In this document: one piece after another, positions 63,248 to 64,000 of the stretch
How the letters are laid out: each line of letters opens with the position of its first letter
How positions within the stretch are numbered: the stretch's first letter is position 1
NCBI GenBank assembly: GCA_934757855.1
Contig: CAKVLR010000003.1
Coordinates: 1 to 64,000, forward strand
Length of the DNA: 64,000 bases
Direction of reading: 5' to 3'
Origin: an uncultured Clostridia bacterium
GTDB taxonomy: Bacteria > Bacillota > Clostridia > Christensenellales > UBA1242
Position numbers and translations under genes: made by a program
Notes under the pieces: generated by a model
What the model was told of the DNA's origin: nothing
The model's input: only the letters and a program-made list of their open reading frames with translations
The model's database searches: none

Positions 63248-64000
63248 TTATTTTCTAATAGGAAATTTAATTTCAAGGTCCGAATTTTGTACATAGCCCA
63301 AATATTCTGGAGCGAAGCGCTTTCCATCAATCTTAAAGCCATCACCGTGGAAGTCAGAACCACCTGTTTTGATTAAATGTTGTTGGTCGCAAAAATCAGA
63401 CAACCATTGCGCCTCTGAGAGGCTAAATTTTTTATGTATGCACTCAAAGCCATCTAGAATATCGAGTGCAGTCAAATCTTTTATCAACTTTTTAGGGTTT
63501 GCTTCACCATATACCTTAAACGCGTGTGCAAAAATCGCATAACCGCCCGCCTCGTGAATGCGCTCACAAACCTCCTCAATAGTAGGAGTATCTTTGATTA
63601 AGTCGTAGCAGTGAAAAATTGCCCCTGGTTTTGCCACATGGTCACGGTAGAAATTATCAGTTTTACCAACACCATATTTGTCGTACATCTTTTGGTTTTC
63701 TGGATAATTTGCCAAATCGTGGAAGAATGTCTTGTGCGCTGTCCTATAAATAGGGTCAAATTGCAGACCTTCCGTAAACTTAAAACCTAACCTTGCCCCT
63801 ATTTCCTTTAAAGTTTCCAGCCTTTTTTCTTCTAATGTGAATTGATAGTCATAACTAAGTACTGGAAATTTTGCCAAAGTATCAAGGTCAAAGTCATAAG
63901 CCAAAACCTCATATTTTTTACCATTGTAGGTAACAGCAATTTCACAGCCATTTACAATTCTACCACAAAAACCGCCATTGCTTTTCATTTCGCGGACTTC
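63248..64000 (-). CDS. PHP-domain phosphoesterase (cut at the right edge)
   Basis: The visible C-terminal 250 residues continue an open frame past the window edge, so the N-terminal HxH metal site is outside. Family features are GCEIAVTYNGKKYEVLAYDFD, YAIFAHAFKVYG and GGSDFHGDG, which carries a metal-binding His. Such proteins hydrolyse phosphomonoesters, for example 3',5'-bisphosphate nucleosides. It lies 48 bases upstream of the giant surface gene. Confidence 0.85.
   Translation of the reverse strand, partial: EVREMKSNGGFCGRIVNGCEIAVTYNGKKYEVLAYDFDLDTLAKFPVLSYDYQFTLEEKRLETLKEIGARLGFKFTEGLQFDPIYRTAHKTFFHDLANYPENQKMYDKYGVGKTDNFYRDHVAKPGAIFHCYDLIKDTPTIEEVCERIHEAGGYAIFAHAFKVYGEANPKKLIKDLTALDILDGFECIHKKFSLSEAQWLSDFCDQQHLIKTGGSDFHGDGFKIDGKRFAPEYLGYVQNSDLEIKFPIRK

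Overview
The window is AT-rich bacterial chromosome with almost every gene on the minus strand. It looks like an uncultured spore-forming relative of the Clostridia. The evidence is a YtxC-like gene beside thrS, an intact sigma-K gene, a T-box leader before thrS, a CIRCE-controlled hrcA-grpE-dnaK-dnaJ operon, a large SRP RNA with an Alu domain, the comM-dprA-topA-trmFO-hslV-hslU order, and consensus TTGACA/TATAAT promoters. No phage, IS transposase, CRISPR array, tRNA or rRNA was recognised.

Layout. 1-549: start of an off-window gene and an inverted-repeat element. 0.5-3.5 kb: T-box, thrS and ytxC. 3.8-8.5 kb: small membrane protein, rubrerythrin, rarA, an unknown anchored protein and RNase P RNA. 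8.7-11.4 kb: surface protein with a variable-repeat-like segment, a poly-G tract and an element inserted in its N-terminal coding region. 11.6-15.1 kb: unknown gene, a four-gene Fe-S operon (cysteine desulfurase, scaffold-like protein, two small unknowns) and thioredoxin. 15.2-24.8 kb: seven-gene operon comM, dprA, a possible tiny membrane peptide, topA, trmFO, hslV, hslU, hisS. 25.0-25.2 kb: rpsU on the plus strand. 25.4-27.4 kb: second variable surface protein. 27.4-28.0 kb: cluster of small dispersed repeats. 28.0-34.5 kb: HEPN/CBS-like gene, ileS, degenerate RluA-like protein, membrane protein and lipoprotein. 34.7-35.0 kb: SRP RNA. 35.0-42.9 kb: HIT protein, mtaB, rsmE, a small unknown and the heat-shock operon. 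43.1-45.1 kb: membrane protein, sigK and two half-size TauE/SafE genes. 45.3-63.2 kb: three giant membrane-anchored surface proteins around uvrBA, rpiB, a Cys-rich mini-protein and a lipoprotein. The right edge cuts a PHP-domain gene.

Most genes are housekeeping: tRNA charging and modification, proteostasis, DNA repair and uptake, topology, Fe-S assembly. The accessory layer is surface exposed. The most unusual signal is a pair of paralogous surface proteins (8.7-11.4 and 25.4-27.4 kb). Each carries a co-linear 150-nt segment whose differences fall almost only at adenine-containing first and second codon positions, as in targets of diversity-generating retroelements (DGRs). No reverse transcriptase or template repeat was seen here, so any such machinery would have to lie elsewhere. 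One paralog also has a ten-G tract just after its start codon, where gain or loss of one base gives an immediate stop, and a roughly 157-bp dispersed element read through in frame. The region may therefore combine targeted hypermutation, phase variation and repeat insertion in one surface-protein family.
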